Assembly: GCA_934201655.1 (NCBI GenBank) | Contig: CAKPXD010000014.1 | Location: forward strand, 1 to 18,117 | Reading direction: 5' to 3' | Origin: an uncultured Streptococcus sp. | GTDB lineage: Bacteria > Bacillota > Bacilli > Lactobacillales > Streptococcaceae | Length of the DNA stretch: 18,117 nt | In this document: piece by piece, positions 6,773-12,836 of the stretch | How the letters are laid out: each line of letters starts with the position of its first letter | Numbering within the stretch: the stretch's first letter is position 1 | Translations under genes and position numbers: made by a program | The notes under the pieces: generated by a model | Seen by the model: the letters and a program-made list of their open reading frames with translations, nothing else | Told to the model about the DNA's origin: nothing | Database searches by the model: none

Positions 6773-7208
6773 CTAACCACTCCCGTCTAAACTCTGCAAA
6801 GGCAGTCGGAGTTTCATAGAGGCGAACATATTCCAAACGGAGACCGCGCTCGTCGGGCAACTCTTGGCTCATGGTTTGGAAAATCCAGTAAACCATATTT
6901 TCAGCAGTCGTATTCATGTAGGGCAGGGTTTCATTGAGATAGCGATGATCCAAGTGGGGCTCTAAGTAGTCCTTGTAGATAGCTTTGATGTCTCCGAAAT
7001 CGTGGGTCATACCTCTATCATCTAAAAATCCACTGACAGCGATTTGTAGATGATAGGTGTGACCGTGTAGGGATTTGCATTTTCCTTCATAGTGAAAGAG
7101 GTGGTGGGCAGCATCGAAGGTAAATTCTTTTGAGACTAAGGTTCTGTGAGGATTGTAGACAAGAGATTCCCCAGTTTCCTGTTTGATTTCTTTGGGGGCA
7201 AAAAACAT
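6765..7208 (-). CDS. queD: 6-carboxy-5,6,7,8-tetrahydropterin synthase
   Basis: A 147-residue T-fold enzyme of the PTPS/QueD family, which turns 7,8-dihydroneopterin triphosphate into 6-carboxytetrahydropterin. The zinc ligands are a histidine in AAHHLF (35/36) and the pair His48/His50 in CKSLHGHTYH, with Cys44 as the catalytic residue of the QueD CxxxHGH pattern. An upstream extension of the frame overlaps queC, and AAAGGAG near the queC end supports the ATG at 7208. That ATG overlaps the queC stop (TGATG), indicating translational coupling. Confidence 0.94.
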   Translation of the reverse strand: MFFAPKEIKQETGESLVYNPHRTLVSKEFTFDAAHHLFHYEGKCKSLHGHTYHLQIAVSGFLDDRGMTHDFGDIKAIYKDYLEPHLDHRYLNETLPYMNTTAENMVYWIFQTMSQELPDERGLRLEYVRLYETPTAFAEFRREWLDD

Positions 7209-7861
7209 CAGGCCTCTCCTTTCTGAGAGAGATAAACCTCTAAACCATGTTGGCGTAGGTGGCAGGCAGGACAATCTCCACAACCAGTACCGATAATCCC
7301 ATTGTAGCAGGTCAAAGTCTTCTCACGAACGTAGTCAAAGGCACCAAGTTGGTCAGCTAATTCCCAAGTTTCAGCCTTGTCTAGCCACATGAGAGGCGTT
7401 TGGATCACAAAGTCGTAATCCATAGCAAGGTTGAGCGTGACATTGAGTGATTTGACAAAGACATCCCGACAGTCAGGATAACCTGAGAAGTCTGTTTCGC
7501 ACACTCCTGTCACGATATCCGTAATTCCACGCTGCTTGGCAAGGACTGCCGCAAAGGACAGAAAGAGATGATTGCGACCGTCAACGAAGGTATTAGGAAC
7601 CTCTCCTTCTTTTTGCTCAATTTCTAAATCTGAAGTCAAGGCATTTTCAGTAATTTGTCCTAGCAGAGACATATCTAGGATATGATGACGAATTCCTTGT
7701 TCCTCAGCGATTTCTTTGGCCACTTGAATTTCTAAATGGTGGCGCTGACCGTAGGCAAAGGTAACGGCTTCGACCCTTTCATAGTGTTGCTTGGCCCAGA
7801 AAAGGCAGGTTGTTGAATCTTGACCGCCACTAAAGACGACCAAGGCTGATTGACGTTTCAT
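7208..7861 (-). CDS. queC: 7-cyano-7-deazaguanine (preQ0) synthase
   Basis: A 217-residue ATP-dependent ligase/amidotransferase that converts 7-carboxy-7-deazaguanine to preQ0. The PP-loop SGGQDS is at residues 11-16. The C-terminal zinc site is formed by Cys185, Cys194, Cys197 and Cys200 ([17 protein letters not shown]). The frame is open for 13 codons upstream, but AAGGAG 6 bp before ATG 7861 and the standard [13 protein letters not shown] start fix the true N-terminus. It is the first gene of queC-D-E-F, behind a preQ1 riboswitch attenuator. Confidence 0.95.
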   Translation of the reverse strand: MKRQSALVVFSGGQDSTTCLFWAKQHYERVEAVTFAYGQRHHLEIQVAKEIAEEQGIRHHILDMSLLGQITENALTSDLEIEQKEGEVPNTFVDGRNHLFLSFAAVLAKQRGITDIVTGVCETDFSGYPDCRDVFVKSLNVTLNLAMDYDFVIQTPLMWLDKAETWELADQLGAFDYVREKTLTCYNGIIGTGCGDCPACHLRQHGLEVYLSQKGEA

Positions 7862-7898
7862 AGTACTCCTTCCAAAATGGGAAATGTTCAGAGCACGC

Positions 7899-7920
7899 AA
7901 AAAGCTCCCCAGAGGGAGCT
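7899..7920 (-). terminator. Riboswitch-controlled terminator of the que operon leader
   Basis: On the minus strand AGCTCCC (7920-7914) pairs with GGGAGCT (7909-7903) around a 4-nt loop, followed by a U-run. It lies about 40 nt before the queC ATG. Its first bases (AGC) also belong to the alternative antiterminator hairpin. Confidence 0.8.
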
Positions 7921-7950
7921 AAAAAATACCAAGTAGAGGTTTTTTTTAGC
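7918..7950 (-). promoter_or_regulatory. Antiterminator hairpin of the que leader
   Basis: GCTAAAAAAAACC (7950-7938) can pair with GGTATTTTTTAGC (7930-7918) at 12 of 13 positions around a 7-nt loop. The first strand is the A-rich tail of the preQ1 aptamer and the second runs into the 5' arm of the terminator. The structure therefore excludes both aptamer and terminator. Confidence 0.7.
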
Positions 7951-7971
7951 GATGGCATGTCCCAAACATCG
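7938..7971 (-). ncRNA. preQ1-I riboswitch aptamer
   Basis: On the minus strand P1 is CGATG (7971-7967) with CATCG (7954-7950), enclosing a 12-nt loop TTTGGGACATGC. The loop ends in C directly before the 3' strand of P1, the position that pairs with preQ1 in known class I aptamers. An A-rich tail CTAAAAAAAACC follows; its CC can pair with GG in the loop to make the pseudoknot. Size and layout match class I, and the gene controlled, queC, makes the ligand precursor. A terminator and antiterminator follow, so control is by transcription attenuation: preQ1 would switch the operon off. Confidence 0.8.
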
Positions 7972-7986
7972 TAATATTCTAGTTAC

Positions 7987-8015
7987 AGTCTAGCATATTT
8001 TTTGAAAAATGGCAA
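7987..8015 (-). promoter_or_regulatory. Promoter of queC-D-E-F
   Basis: TTGCCA (8015-8010), a 17-bp spacer and TAGACT (7992-7987) preceded by TGC on the minus strand. The start point near 7980 is about 9 nt before the riboswitch P1 stem. Confidence 0.7.
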
Positions 8016-8023
8016 AGGGCAAG

Positions 8024-8055
8024 AAAAAAGAGACCAAATGAATGCACTTGGTCTC
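8024..8055 (-). terminator. Terminator of the DUF4649-trxA operon
   Basis: GAGACCAAGT pairs with ATTTGGTCTC (one G:U pair) around a 6-nt loop, followed by TTTTTT on the minus strand. It begins 9 bp after the trxA stop. Confidence 0.85.
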
Positions 8056-8063
8056 TCCTTTGA

Positions 8064-8378
8064 TTAGCTTAATTCAGCAACGATGGCTTTGATTTGCTCT
8101 GCTGTGTGGACACCAGCCACTTGTTTAACAACTTGTCCATCTTTCTTGAAGAGAAGAGTAGGGATAGACATGATGCCGAATGAACGAGCTGTGTTTGGAT
8201 TTTCATCAACGTCCATTTTAACGATTTTCAAGACATCTTCTGAAAGTTCTTCAGACAATTTGTCCAAGATTGGACCTTGCATACGACATGGACCACACCA
8301 AGTTGCCCAGAAGTCTACCAAGACCAAACCGTCTTTAGTTTCTTGTTCAAATGTTGCATCTGTAATTGCTTTTGCCAT
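8064..8378 (-). CDS. trxA: Thioredoxin
   Basis: A 104-residue thioredoxin, the general cytoplasmic protein disulfide reductant kept reduced by thioredoxin reductase. The redox motif WCGPC has Cys28 and Cys31. VDFWATWCGPCRM, the cis-proline in MSIPT and the C-terminal GVHTAEQI region are all standard for the family. AAAAAGGAG is well placed before the ATG at 8378. It lies 14 bp after the DUF4649 gene and shares its promoter, whose upstream flank carries one of the two putative MarR sites. The trxB partner is not in the window. Confidence 0.95.
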   Translation of the reverse strand: MAKAITDATFEQETKDGLVLVDFWATWCGPCRMQGPILDKLSEELSEDVLKIVKMDVDENPNTARSFGIMSIPTLLFKKDGQVVKQVAGVHTAEQIKAIVAELS

Positions 8379-8392
8379 AGTATTTCTCCTTT

Positions 8393-8614
8393 TTAATTAT
8401 ATTGGCTTAAATCTTGTTTCATGAGATAGAAGAAGACATCTCCATAAGTCCCATGGTAGTCCAAAGTATGTCCCTTATAGGTTAACTTTTGAACTGGGTA
8501 GTAGTCTGCGACACCAATCAAACAGGCTTGCTGAGAACGCTCAAATTCTTCGTATGACTCGAAGGTCATGGTTCTCTCTTGCTTGCTGGCATCTAGATAA
8601 GTGATTTCAATCAT
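8393..8614 (-). CDS. DUF4649 family small protein (function unknown)
   Basis: A 73-residue soluble protein starting MIEITYLDASKQERTM and matching my recollection of the streptococcal DUF4649 family, which has no known function. It has one cysteine (in QQACLIG), no membrane segment and a fairly even mix of charges. AAAGGAG 7-8 bp upstream supports the ATG at 8614. It is the first gene of a two-gene operon with trxA, 14 bp apart, behind a near-consensus promoter. The fixed pairing with thioredoxin suggests, but does not show, a redox-related role. Confidence 0.8.
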   Translation of the reverse strand: MIEITYLDASKQERTMTFESYEEFERSQQACLIGVADYYPVQKLTYKGHTLDYHGTYGDVFFYLMKQDLSQYN

Positions 8615-8643
8615 AGGATTCTCCTTTGCTAAATTATGTCTTC

Positions 8644-8672
8644 ATTTTACTCCTTGGAAAAAGGAATGTCAA
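8644..8672 (-). promoter_or_regulatory. Promoter of DUF4649-trxA
   Basis: TTGACA (8672-8667), a 17-bp spacer and TAAAAT (8649-8644) on the minus strand. The start point would be near 8637. The TTGCG-CA-CGCAA palindrome is 9 bp upstream of the -35. Confidence 0.8.
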
Positions 8673-8681
8673 GAAAATTGA

Positions 8682-8693
8682 TTGCGCACGCAA
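8682..8693. promoter_or_regulatory. Putative MarR operator, copy 1 (upstream of DUF4649-trxA)
   Basis: TTGCGCACGCAA, a 5-bp inverted repeat with a 2-bp centre, identical to the copy at 9146-9157. Its centre is about 50 bp upstream of the inferred DUF4649-trxA start point and 18 bp beyond the marR stop codon. Confidence 0.6.
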
Positions 8694-8711
8694 CTTTTTT
8701 TGAAAATCTGA

Positions 8712-9092
8712 TTAAGAAATGAAATCAAGACTAGTTTCCAGTCTTTCTTCGACGGCTTTTTGCAGGTAAGCTAGGGTTGTTTGTCCCTCGTCAGTCAGGC
8801 AGATAAAACTAGCTCGCTTGTCTTGTTCGCAACATCTCCGACTAAGCAAACCACAGTTTTTAGCTTCTAGTCGTGCTACCATTCGAGAAACAGCGCTTGG
8901 ACTCAGATGAAGTTTGTCCGGCAGGTCAATCTGTCTCAAAGATTTTTCTTGAGCCTGATTTAAAAAGTGCAAGAGATAGAATTCTTTGAGCGTTAGGCTT
9001 TGGTCACTCTGCTCAGCAATCGTTTGCTCTAAAAGAGCTTCTAGCTCTACTTGTCGGCGGTTGAAGTCAAACCATTTTTCTAAGTAAGTCAT
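8712..9092 (-). CDS. MarR-family transcriptional regulator with cysteine-rich wing
   Basis: A 126-residue winged-helix regulator of the MarR family, which acts as a DNA-binding dimer. The recognition helix region is HLSPSAVSRMVARLEAKN (about 62-79), followed by the wing with the family's D-K-R-A core (EQDKRASFICLTDEG). All four cysteines are in or beside the wing: Cys80, Cys87, Cys88 and Cys98. MarR proteins that sense oxidants use reactive cysteines, though usually placed elsewhere. GGAG at 9099-9102 supports the ATG at 9092. It is transcribed in the same direction as DUF4649-trxA downstream and divergently from the LrgA-like gene. A palindrome over its own start point suggests autoregulation. 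Its ligand is unknown. Confidence 0.85.
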   Translation of the reverse strand: MTYLEKWFDFNRRQVELEALLEQTIAEQSDQSLTLKEFYLLHFLNQAQEKSLRQIDLPDKLHLSPSAVSRMVARLEAKNCGLLSRRCCEQDKRASFICLTDEGQTTLAYLQKAVEERLETSLDFIS

Positions 9093-9145
9093 ATCAATCT
9101 CCTTTCTATATAGTAGTTATAAACAGATTTACCTATCTGAGATGC

Positions 9146-9157
9146 TTGCGCACGCAA
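9146..9157. promoter_or_regulatory. Putative MarR operator, copy 2 (over the marR start point)
   Basis: TTGCGCACGCAA, identical to the copy at 8682-8693. It begins 3 bp downstream of the marR -10 and covers the inferred start point near 9153, a usual place for autorepression. Confidence 0.65.
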
Positions 9158-9159
9158 TT

Positions 9160-9188
9160 AGTATACAACTTTTTGGAATAGATAGCAA
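9160..9188 (-). promoter_or_regulatory. marR promoter
   Basis: TTGCTA (9188-9183), a 17-bp spacer and TATACT (9165-9160) on the minus strand. The start point falls inside the palindrome at 9146-9157, giving a leader of about 60 nt. Confidence 0.6.
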
Positions 9189-9212
9189 GAAGGATGTTTC
9201 TTGTGTATTTCC

Positions 9213-9240
9213 TTGAAATTTTCTGAAAAAAGAGTAAACT
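9213..9240 (+). promoter_or_regulatory. Promoter of the lrgA/lrgB-like pair
   Basis: TTGAAA (9213-9218), a 16-bp spacer and TAAACT (9235-9240). The start near 9247 is about 26 nt before the ATG. No obvious operator overlaps it. Confidence 0.5.
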
Positions 9241-9272
9241 GGTATGCAGAAAGTCTATTTGTGGAGTAAACG

Positions 9273-9647
9273 ATGAAATTATATGTTCAGTTAATGATTC
9301 TCTTTGTCATTTCACTGATTGGTGAGGGAATCTCTAGCTTTTTCCATTTGCCTATTCCTGGAAGCATTATCGGTTTGATTATTTTATTTTTAGCCTTGCA
9401 GTTCAAGTGGTTGCGGGTTCGTCATGTCAACATGGTTGGGAATTTTCTCCTAGCTAATATGACTATCCTCTTTCTACCTCCTGCAGTTGGGATTATGGAG
9501 AAATTTGATGTGATTGCTCCTTATTTATTGCCCATTGTCTTGATTGTCTTTTTTGCAGCAGTTATCAATATTATCTTGATTGCGCTTGTAGTTCAGTTTA
9601 TCAAAAAGCGTTATGAAGGAGATTACGAAGAAAGGGGTGCCAAATGA
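9273..9647 (+). CDS. CidA/LrgA family holin-like membrane protein
   Basis: A 124-residue small membrane protein with four predicted transmembrane segments (about 5-24, 28-45, 57-76 and 83-110) and a short charged cytoplasmic tail (KKRYEGDYEERGAK). The family-wide motifs PIPGSIIG (27-34) and LFLPPAVGI (66-74) are present. CidA/LrgA proteins influence murein hydrolase activity, cell death and, in some species, pyruvate transport with the LrgB partner. Sequence alone does not say whether this is the Cid or the Lrg type, so no symbol is given. Its stop overlaps the next ATG (ATGA), as usual for the pair. No LytST-type regulator is next to it. Confidence 0.88.
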   Translation: MKLYVQLMILFVISLIGEGISSFFHLPIPGSIIGLIILFLALQFKWLRVRHVNMVGNFLLANMTILFLPPAVGIMEKFDVIAPYLLPIVLIVFFAAVINIILIALVVQFIKKRYEGDYEERGAK

Positions 9648-10339
9648 GCGAATTTGTATCCAATCCACTTTTTGGAATAGCCTTATCCATTTTGGCTTAT
9701 CTTGGAGGAATGATTATCTTTAGGCGGTACCCTCATCCTCTAACAACTCCCTTACTGTTAGCAACTGTATTTATCATTGTTTTTCTAAAATTGACTGGTA
9801 TTTCTTACGTTGCCTATTACCAAGGTGGAGTCTACCTCAATAACTTGATTGTTCCCTCAACAGTGGCTCTAGGAATTCCTCTTTATAAGAGTTTTCACCT
9901 CATGAAACACCATGTTAGAAGTATTCTACTCAGTAGTTTCCTTGCTGTTGTTGTAAATACAGTTTTTACAGCTTTAGTTGCAAAAATTTTCGGTATGGAT
10001 TTTTTCTTGGCGATTTCGCTTTTCCCAAAGTCTGTAACGACGGCCATGGCAGTTGGAATTACGGATAAGCTACAAGGGATAGCGACGATCACCTTGGTAG
10101 TTGTGGTAGCAACTGGCATTTTGACCAGCGTTATAGGACCAACGCTTCTAAAATGGCTAAAAATTGACGATCCAGTAGCTGTTGGTCTTGCTCTTGGAGG
10201 AACTGGTCACGCAGTTGGGACTGGAACAGCTTTTCGTTATGGAGCTGTTGCGGGGGCTATGGGTGGCCTGGCTATCGGTGTCACCGGTATTCTCTATGTA
10301 TTTGTAAGTCCCATCGTAGCAGGTTTGATATTGAGTTAA
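9644..10339 (+). CDS. CidB/LrgB family membrane protein
   Basis: A 231-residue polytopic membrane protein of the LrgB family, partner of the CidA/LrgA protein just upstream. Conserved segments include LFPKSVTTAMAVGI in the middle and GLALGGTGHAVGTGTA near the C-terminus, both hallmarks of the family. There are roughly six or more hydrophobic segments. AAAGGGG at 9631-9637, inside the upstream gene, serves as its Shine-Dalgarno, and the ATG overlaps the upstream stop by 4 bases. The family has been linked to autolysis control and to pyruvate transport; which applies here is not visible from sequence. Confidence 0.9.
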   Translation: MSEFVSNPLFGIALSILAYLGGMIIFRRYPHPLTTPLLLATVFIIVFLKLTGISYVAYYQGGVYLNNLIVPSTVALGIPLYKSFHLMKHHVRSILLSSFLAVVVNTVFTALVAKIFGMDFFLAISLFPKSVTTAMAVGITDKLQGIATITLVVVVATGILTSVIGPTLLKWLKIDDPVAVGLALGGTGHAVGTGTAFRYGAVAGAMGGLAIGVTGILYVFVSPIVAGLILS

Positions 10340-10375
10340 AAAATAAGAATGTTATATTTCTTTGTGTAAAAAGAA

Positions 10376-10406
10376 GCCTCTAGCTTTATTTGCTAGGGGC
10401 TTTATT
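10376..10406. terminator. Bidirectional terminator between lrgB-like gene and ABC permease
   Basis: GCCTCTAGC (10376-10384) and GCTAGGGGC (10392-10400) form a 9-bp stem, with one wobble or mismatch depending on strand, around a 7-nt loop. It has T-rich sequence on the plus side and TTCTTTTT on the minus side. It serves two converging operons. Confidence 0.8.
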
Positions 10407-10408
10407 CA

Positions 10409-11140
10409 TTATTGTAAGTTTACTTTGTTCTTTAAGATATAGTAGGTTCCGAGATAGAAGCCGACGCTAAGGATTAAGTCCTTGAAAATTTCAAAAGATA
10501 ATACCCAATTGTAGTCGAAATCGATGCGAAGATTGAGGGTGATAAAGCCAAGAACAATTTGGATAACAATGTAGGCCAAAACCGCGAGTGCTGTGCGGTA
10601 TTCATTGAAAAGTTGTCCGATAGAGATAGACAAGTAGATACAAAGGATACTTGCAAGAGTATTAGAAATATAAGAAATCAAGGTTAACCAGAAATCATTC
10701 AGATAATTATTGAGAATATACTCAGCAACGTTAGATAGGAAGGCATCTGGATTAATCATAGCAACGATGATGTAAAGACTAAAAAGAAAGACCAGTGTAC
10801 TTGTCAAAGACCAAACAAAGGCTCCAAGAAGTTTAGCGGAGAGAATCTGGTGTTCGGATACTGGAAGTGTTAGGGTTAGATAGCCACGACGATCATAAAC
10901 ACTTCCCTTAAATCGTTGGATGATCAAAATCAAGGTTGAGATACCCAGAGTAATCATCAAACCCCCAAAAACCAAAGATAGAAATACTAACATGATAAAG
11001 CCCTTGTCTTGATAATAGGCGCTTGAGAAGGTGGTCCCCTGAATTCCTATGATGACGGATAGGGATAGTACAGCAGCGTAGAGGGCTAAATACCATTTGT
11101 TGACATTTTTAAATTCATAACGAACTAAATTCCAAAACAT
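10409..11140 (-). CDS. ABC transporter permease subunit
   Basis: A 243-residue membrane protein with about six hydrophobic segments. It is the only permease of this three-gene operon and so would dimerise or act with an unlinked partner. The N-terminus MFWNLVRYEFKNVNKWYLALY resembles ABC-2 type permeases encoded with GntR-regulated ATPases. A cytoplasmic loop near residues 75-105 (QRFKGSVYDRRGYLTLTLPVSEHQILSAKLL) is the most conserved-looking stretch. It starts 15 bp after the ATPase stop. The substrate is unknown; relatives are often linked to cell-envelope stress or peptide antibiotic resistance. Confidence 0.82.
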   Translation of the reverse strand: MFWNLVRYEFKNVNKWYLALYAAVLSLSVIIGIQGTTFSSAYYQDKGFIMLVFLSLVFGGLMITLGISTLILIIQRFKGSVYDRRGYLTLTLPVSEHQILSAKLLGAFVWSLTSTLVFLFSLYIIVAMINPDAFLSNVAEYILNNYLNDFWLTLISYISNTLASILCIYLSISIGQLFNEYRTALAVLAYIVIQIVLGFITLNLRIDFDYNWVLSFEIFKDLILSVGFYLGTYYILKNKVNLQ

Positions 11141-11155
11141 AATAATCTCCTTTAA

Positions 11156-11851
11156 CTAGGCTTTGAATTCGTGACGGAAGAGCTGGTCAATTGATTCACC
11201 CGACTCGTAACGAATATCATCCACATTTCCTTGACGGACGACTTTTCCATCCTTGAGGAAAATAATCTCATCCAAGATTGGTTCGATGTCCGAAATCAAG
11301 TGAGTTGAAATCAAGACAGTCGAAGTTGGAGAGTAGTTGTTGATGATGGTGTTCAAGATGTAGTCACGAGCTGCGGGATCGACACCACCGATAGGTTCGT
11401 CAAGCACGTATAGACGAGCGTCACGACTCATGACAAGGATCAACTGAACTTTTTCTTTGTTCCCTTTTGAGAGTTTCTTGAAACGGCTATTTTCGTCGAT
11501 ACCAAGGTCGCGAAGAAGACCTTGAGCACGTTCCAGATTAAAATCTTTATAGAAGGTCTTGAAAAAGGTAAGAGCTTCTTTGACCTTCATCTGTTCGTTG
11601 AGATAGGTCGTATCAGGTAGATAAGAAACGATAGCCTTAGTTGCTGGGCTGGGTTCCATGCCATTGATGAGGATACGCCCTTGCTCTGGTTGGAGTAAAC
11701 CGTTGATTAGTTTAATCAGGGTTGTTTTTCCGGAACCGTTTGGGCCAAGGAGACCCACAATCTTTCCTGCTGGAATTTCAAGGGAAACATTTTGAAGAGC
11801 AGGGCTTGCTCCATAGAATTTTGAAACATTTTCAAACGTTAACAAGGTCAT
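11156..11851 (-). CDS. ABC transporter ATP-binding protein
   Basis: A 231-residue ABC ATPase with all catalytic motifs: Walker A GPNGSGKT at 36-43, a variant signature LSKGN at 127-131 (LSGGQ in most families), Walker B LYVLDE at 147-152, a D-loop around GVDP, and the switch histidine in ISTHLI. The LSKGN form is common in the BcrA/YtrB-like branch. AAGGAG at the end of the GntR gene is its Shine-Dalgarno, and the ATG lies 3 bp after that gene's stop, so translation is probably coupled. It would power the permease encoded next. Import or export and substrate cannot be stated, though the architecture favours export. Confidence 0.9.
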   Translation of the reverse strand: MTLLTFENVSKFYGASPALQNVSLEIPAGKIVGLLGPNGSGKTTLIKLINGLLQPEQGRILINGMEPSPATKAIVSYLPDTTYLNEQMKVKEALTFFKTFYKDFNLERAQGLLRDLGIDENSRFKKLSKGNKEKVQLILVMSRDARLYVLDEPIGGVDPAARDYILNTIINNYSPTSTVLISTHLISDIEPILDEIIFLKDGKVVRQGNVDDIRYESGESIDQLFRHEFKA

Positions 11852-11854
11852 AGT

Positions 11855-12220
11855 CTAAACTCCTTCAATATAATCTCTCAAAACAGTTGGTAGTTCTTCT
11901 TTTTCATAGCCAAATTCTACCATGCCTGTTACAAACTGCTGCAGTTGTTCTTCAGATAGTTGCTTCCGGGATTGGAGGATTAGGTCCAAATCCTCGGTGA
12001 CAAAACGCCCTGCAGTCCGCTTGGTGTATACGAAGCCTTCTCTTTCTAGGTCTGATAGGGCACGTTGGATGGTATTAGGATTGACGCCAGCCTCGCTAGC
12101 CAGTTCTCTGACAGTTGGAAGTTGTTGGTTGGGTTCTAGTTTATGAGAAACGATTTGCAGTTTAATCTTATCCATTATCTGCAAATAAATGGGTTTGTTG
12201 TTATCAAATGTCCAGGACAT
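11855..12220 (-). CDS. GntR-family regulator, YtrA subfamily
   Basis: A 121-residue regulator with an N-terminal winged helix (PIYLQIMDKIKLQIVSHKLEPNQQLPTVRELASEAGVNPNTIQRALSDLEREGFVYTKRTAGRFV) and a short C-terminal helical tail of about 45 residues in place of a large effector domain. That size defines the YtrA branch, whose members usually control a neighbouring ABC transporter. A GTG directly before the ATG is also in frame, but GGAG at 12227-12230 is 6 bp from the ATG and only 3 bp from the GTG, so ATG 12220 is preferred. It is the first gene of the GntR-ATPase-permease operon, with an imperfect palindrome over its promoter. Confidence 0.88.
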   Translation of the reverse strand: MSWTFDNNKPIYLQIMDKIKLQIVSHKLEPNQQLPTVRELASEAGVNPNTIQRALSDLEREGFVYTKRTAGRFVTEDLDLILQSRKQLSEEQLQQFVTGMVEFGYEKEELPTVLRDYIEGV

Positions 12221-12246
12221 CACGGTCTCCTTTCAATAATTTCTTT

Positions 12247-12268
12247 TTGTGTCACTTAAATAATACAA
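12247..12268. promoter_or_regulatory. Imperfect 22-bp palindrome over the gntR -10, possible operator
   Basis: The site starts TTGT, ends ACAA and is centred on TTAA. Eight of its eleven position pairs are self-complementary. It covers the whole -10 element (12260-12265), as expected for an autorepressed GntR operon. Confidence 0.45.
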
Positions 12269-12288
12269 CTAAACAAAAAACTTGTCAA
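12260..12288 (-). promoter_or_regulatory. Promoter of the gntR-ABC operon
   Basis: TTGACA (12288-12283), a 17-bp spacer and TATTAT (12265-12260) on the minus strand. The start near 12253 lies within the palindrome at 12247-12268. Confidence 0.8.
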
Positions 12289-12306
12289 GCTAAAAGGAGA
12301 ATTATT

Positions 12307-12334
12307 TTGGGAATTGCTTAAAAAATGTTATAAT
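12307..12334 (+). promoter_or_regulatory. Promoter of nrdR-dnaB-dnaI
   Basis: TTGGGA (12307-12312), a 16-bp spacer and TATAAT (12329-12334) preceded by TGT, an extended -10. The start near 12341 lies downstream of the ATG at 12333, which rules that ATG out as the nrdR start. Confidence 0.7.
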
Positions 12335-12362
12335 GAAAAGAAAACGACAAGGAGGGGAAGGC

Positions 12363-12836
12363 ATGCGTTGTCCAAAATGTGGCGCTACTAAATCAAGTGT
12401 TATCGATAGCCGTCAGGCTGAAGAAGGAAATACGATTAGAAGAAGACGTGAGTGTGAAGAATGTCAGCATCGTTTTACGACCTATGAACGTGTAGAAGAG
12501 AGAACGCTAGTTGTGGTCAAGAAGGATGGCACACGGGAGCAGTTCTCCAGAGATAAAATCTTTAACGGGATTATTCGTTCGGCTCAAAAACGTCCGGTGT
12601 CTAGTGATGAGATTGGCATGGTGGTCAATCGTATCGAACAAAAACTCCTCAGTCGCAATGATAATGAAATTCAGAGCGAAGATATTGGTTCGCTCGTCAT
12701 GGAAGAGTTAGCTGAACTCGACGAAATCACATACGTTCGTTTTGCTAGTGTCTATCGTAGCTTTAAGGACGTTAGTGAGCTAGAAAATCTACTCAAACAA
12801 ATTACGCAATCTTCAAAGAAGAAAAAGGAAAAATAA
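12363..12836 (+). CDS. nrdR: Transcriptional repressor NrdR
   Basis: A 157-residue regulator of ribonucleotide reductase genes that senses ATP/dATP. The N-terminal zinc ribbon has Cys3, Cys6, Cys31 and Cys34 (MRCPKCG and CEECQHRF), and the ATP-cone domain fills about residues 49-139 ([20 protein letters not shown] onward). GGAGGGGAAGG directly before ATG 12363 and the start point near 12341 fix the start. The dnaB gene begins at the base after its stop codon, so nucleotide supply control and replication initiation share a transcript. I did not find a clear NrdR box at its own promoter. Confidence 0.96.
   Translation: MRCPKCGATKSSVIDSRQAEEGNTIRRRRECEECQHRFTTYERVEERTLVVVKKDGTREQFSRDKIFNGIIRSAQKRPVSSDEIGMVVNRIEQKLLSRNDNEIQSEDIGSLVMEELAELDEITYVRFASVYRSFKDVSELENLLKQITQSSKKKKEK

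Noticed and set aside
8682..8693. Palindrome after marR read as a terminator
   Set aside because: As RNA the stem would be only 4-5 bp with no following U-run, and an identical copy sits at the marR promoter, which fits an operator better.
12301..12345. NrdR box at the nrdR promoter
   Set aside because: I found no pair of ACA...TGT palindromes resembling the NrdR box consensus.
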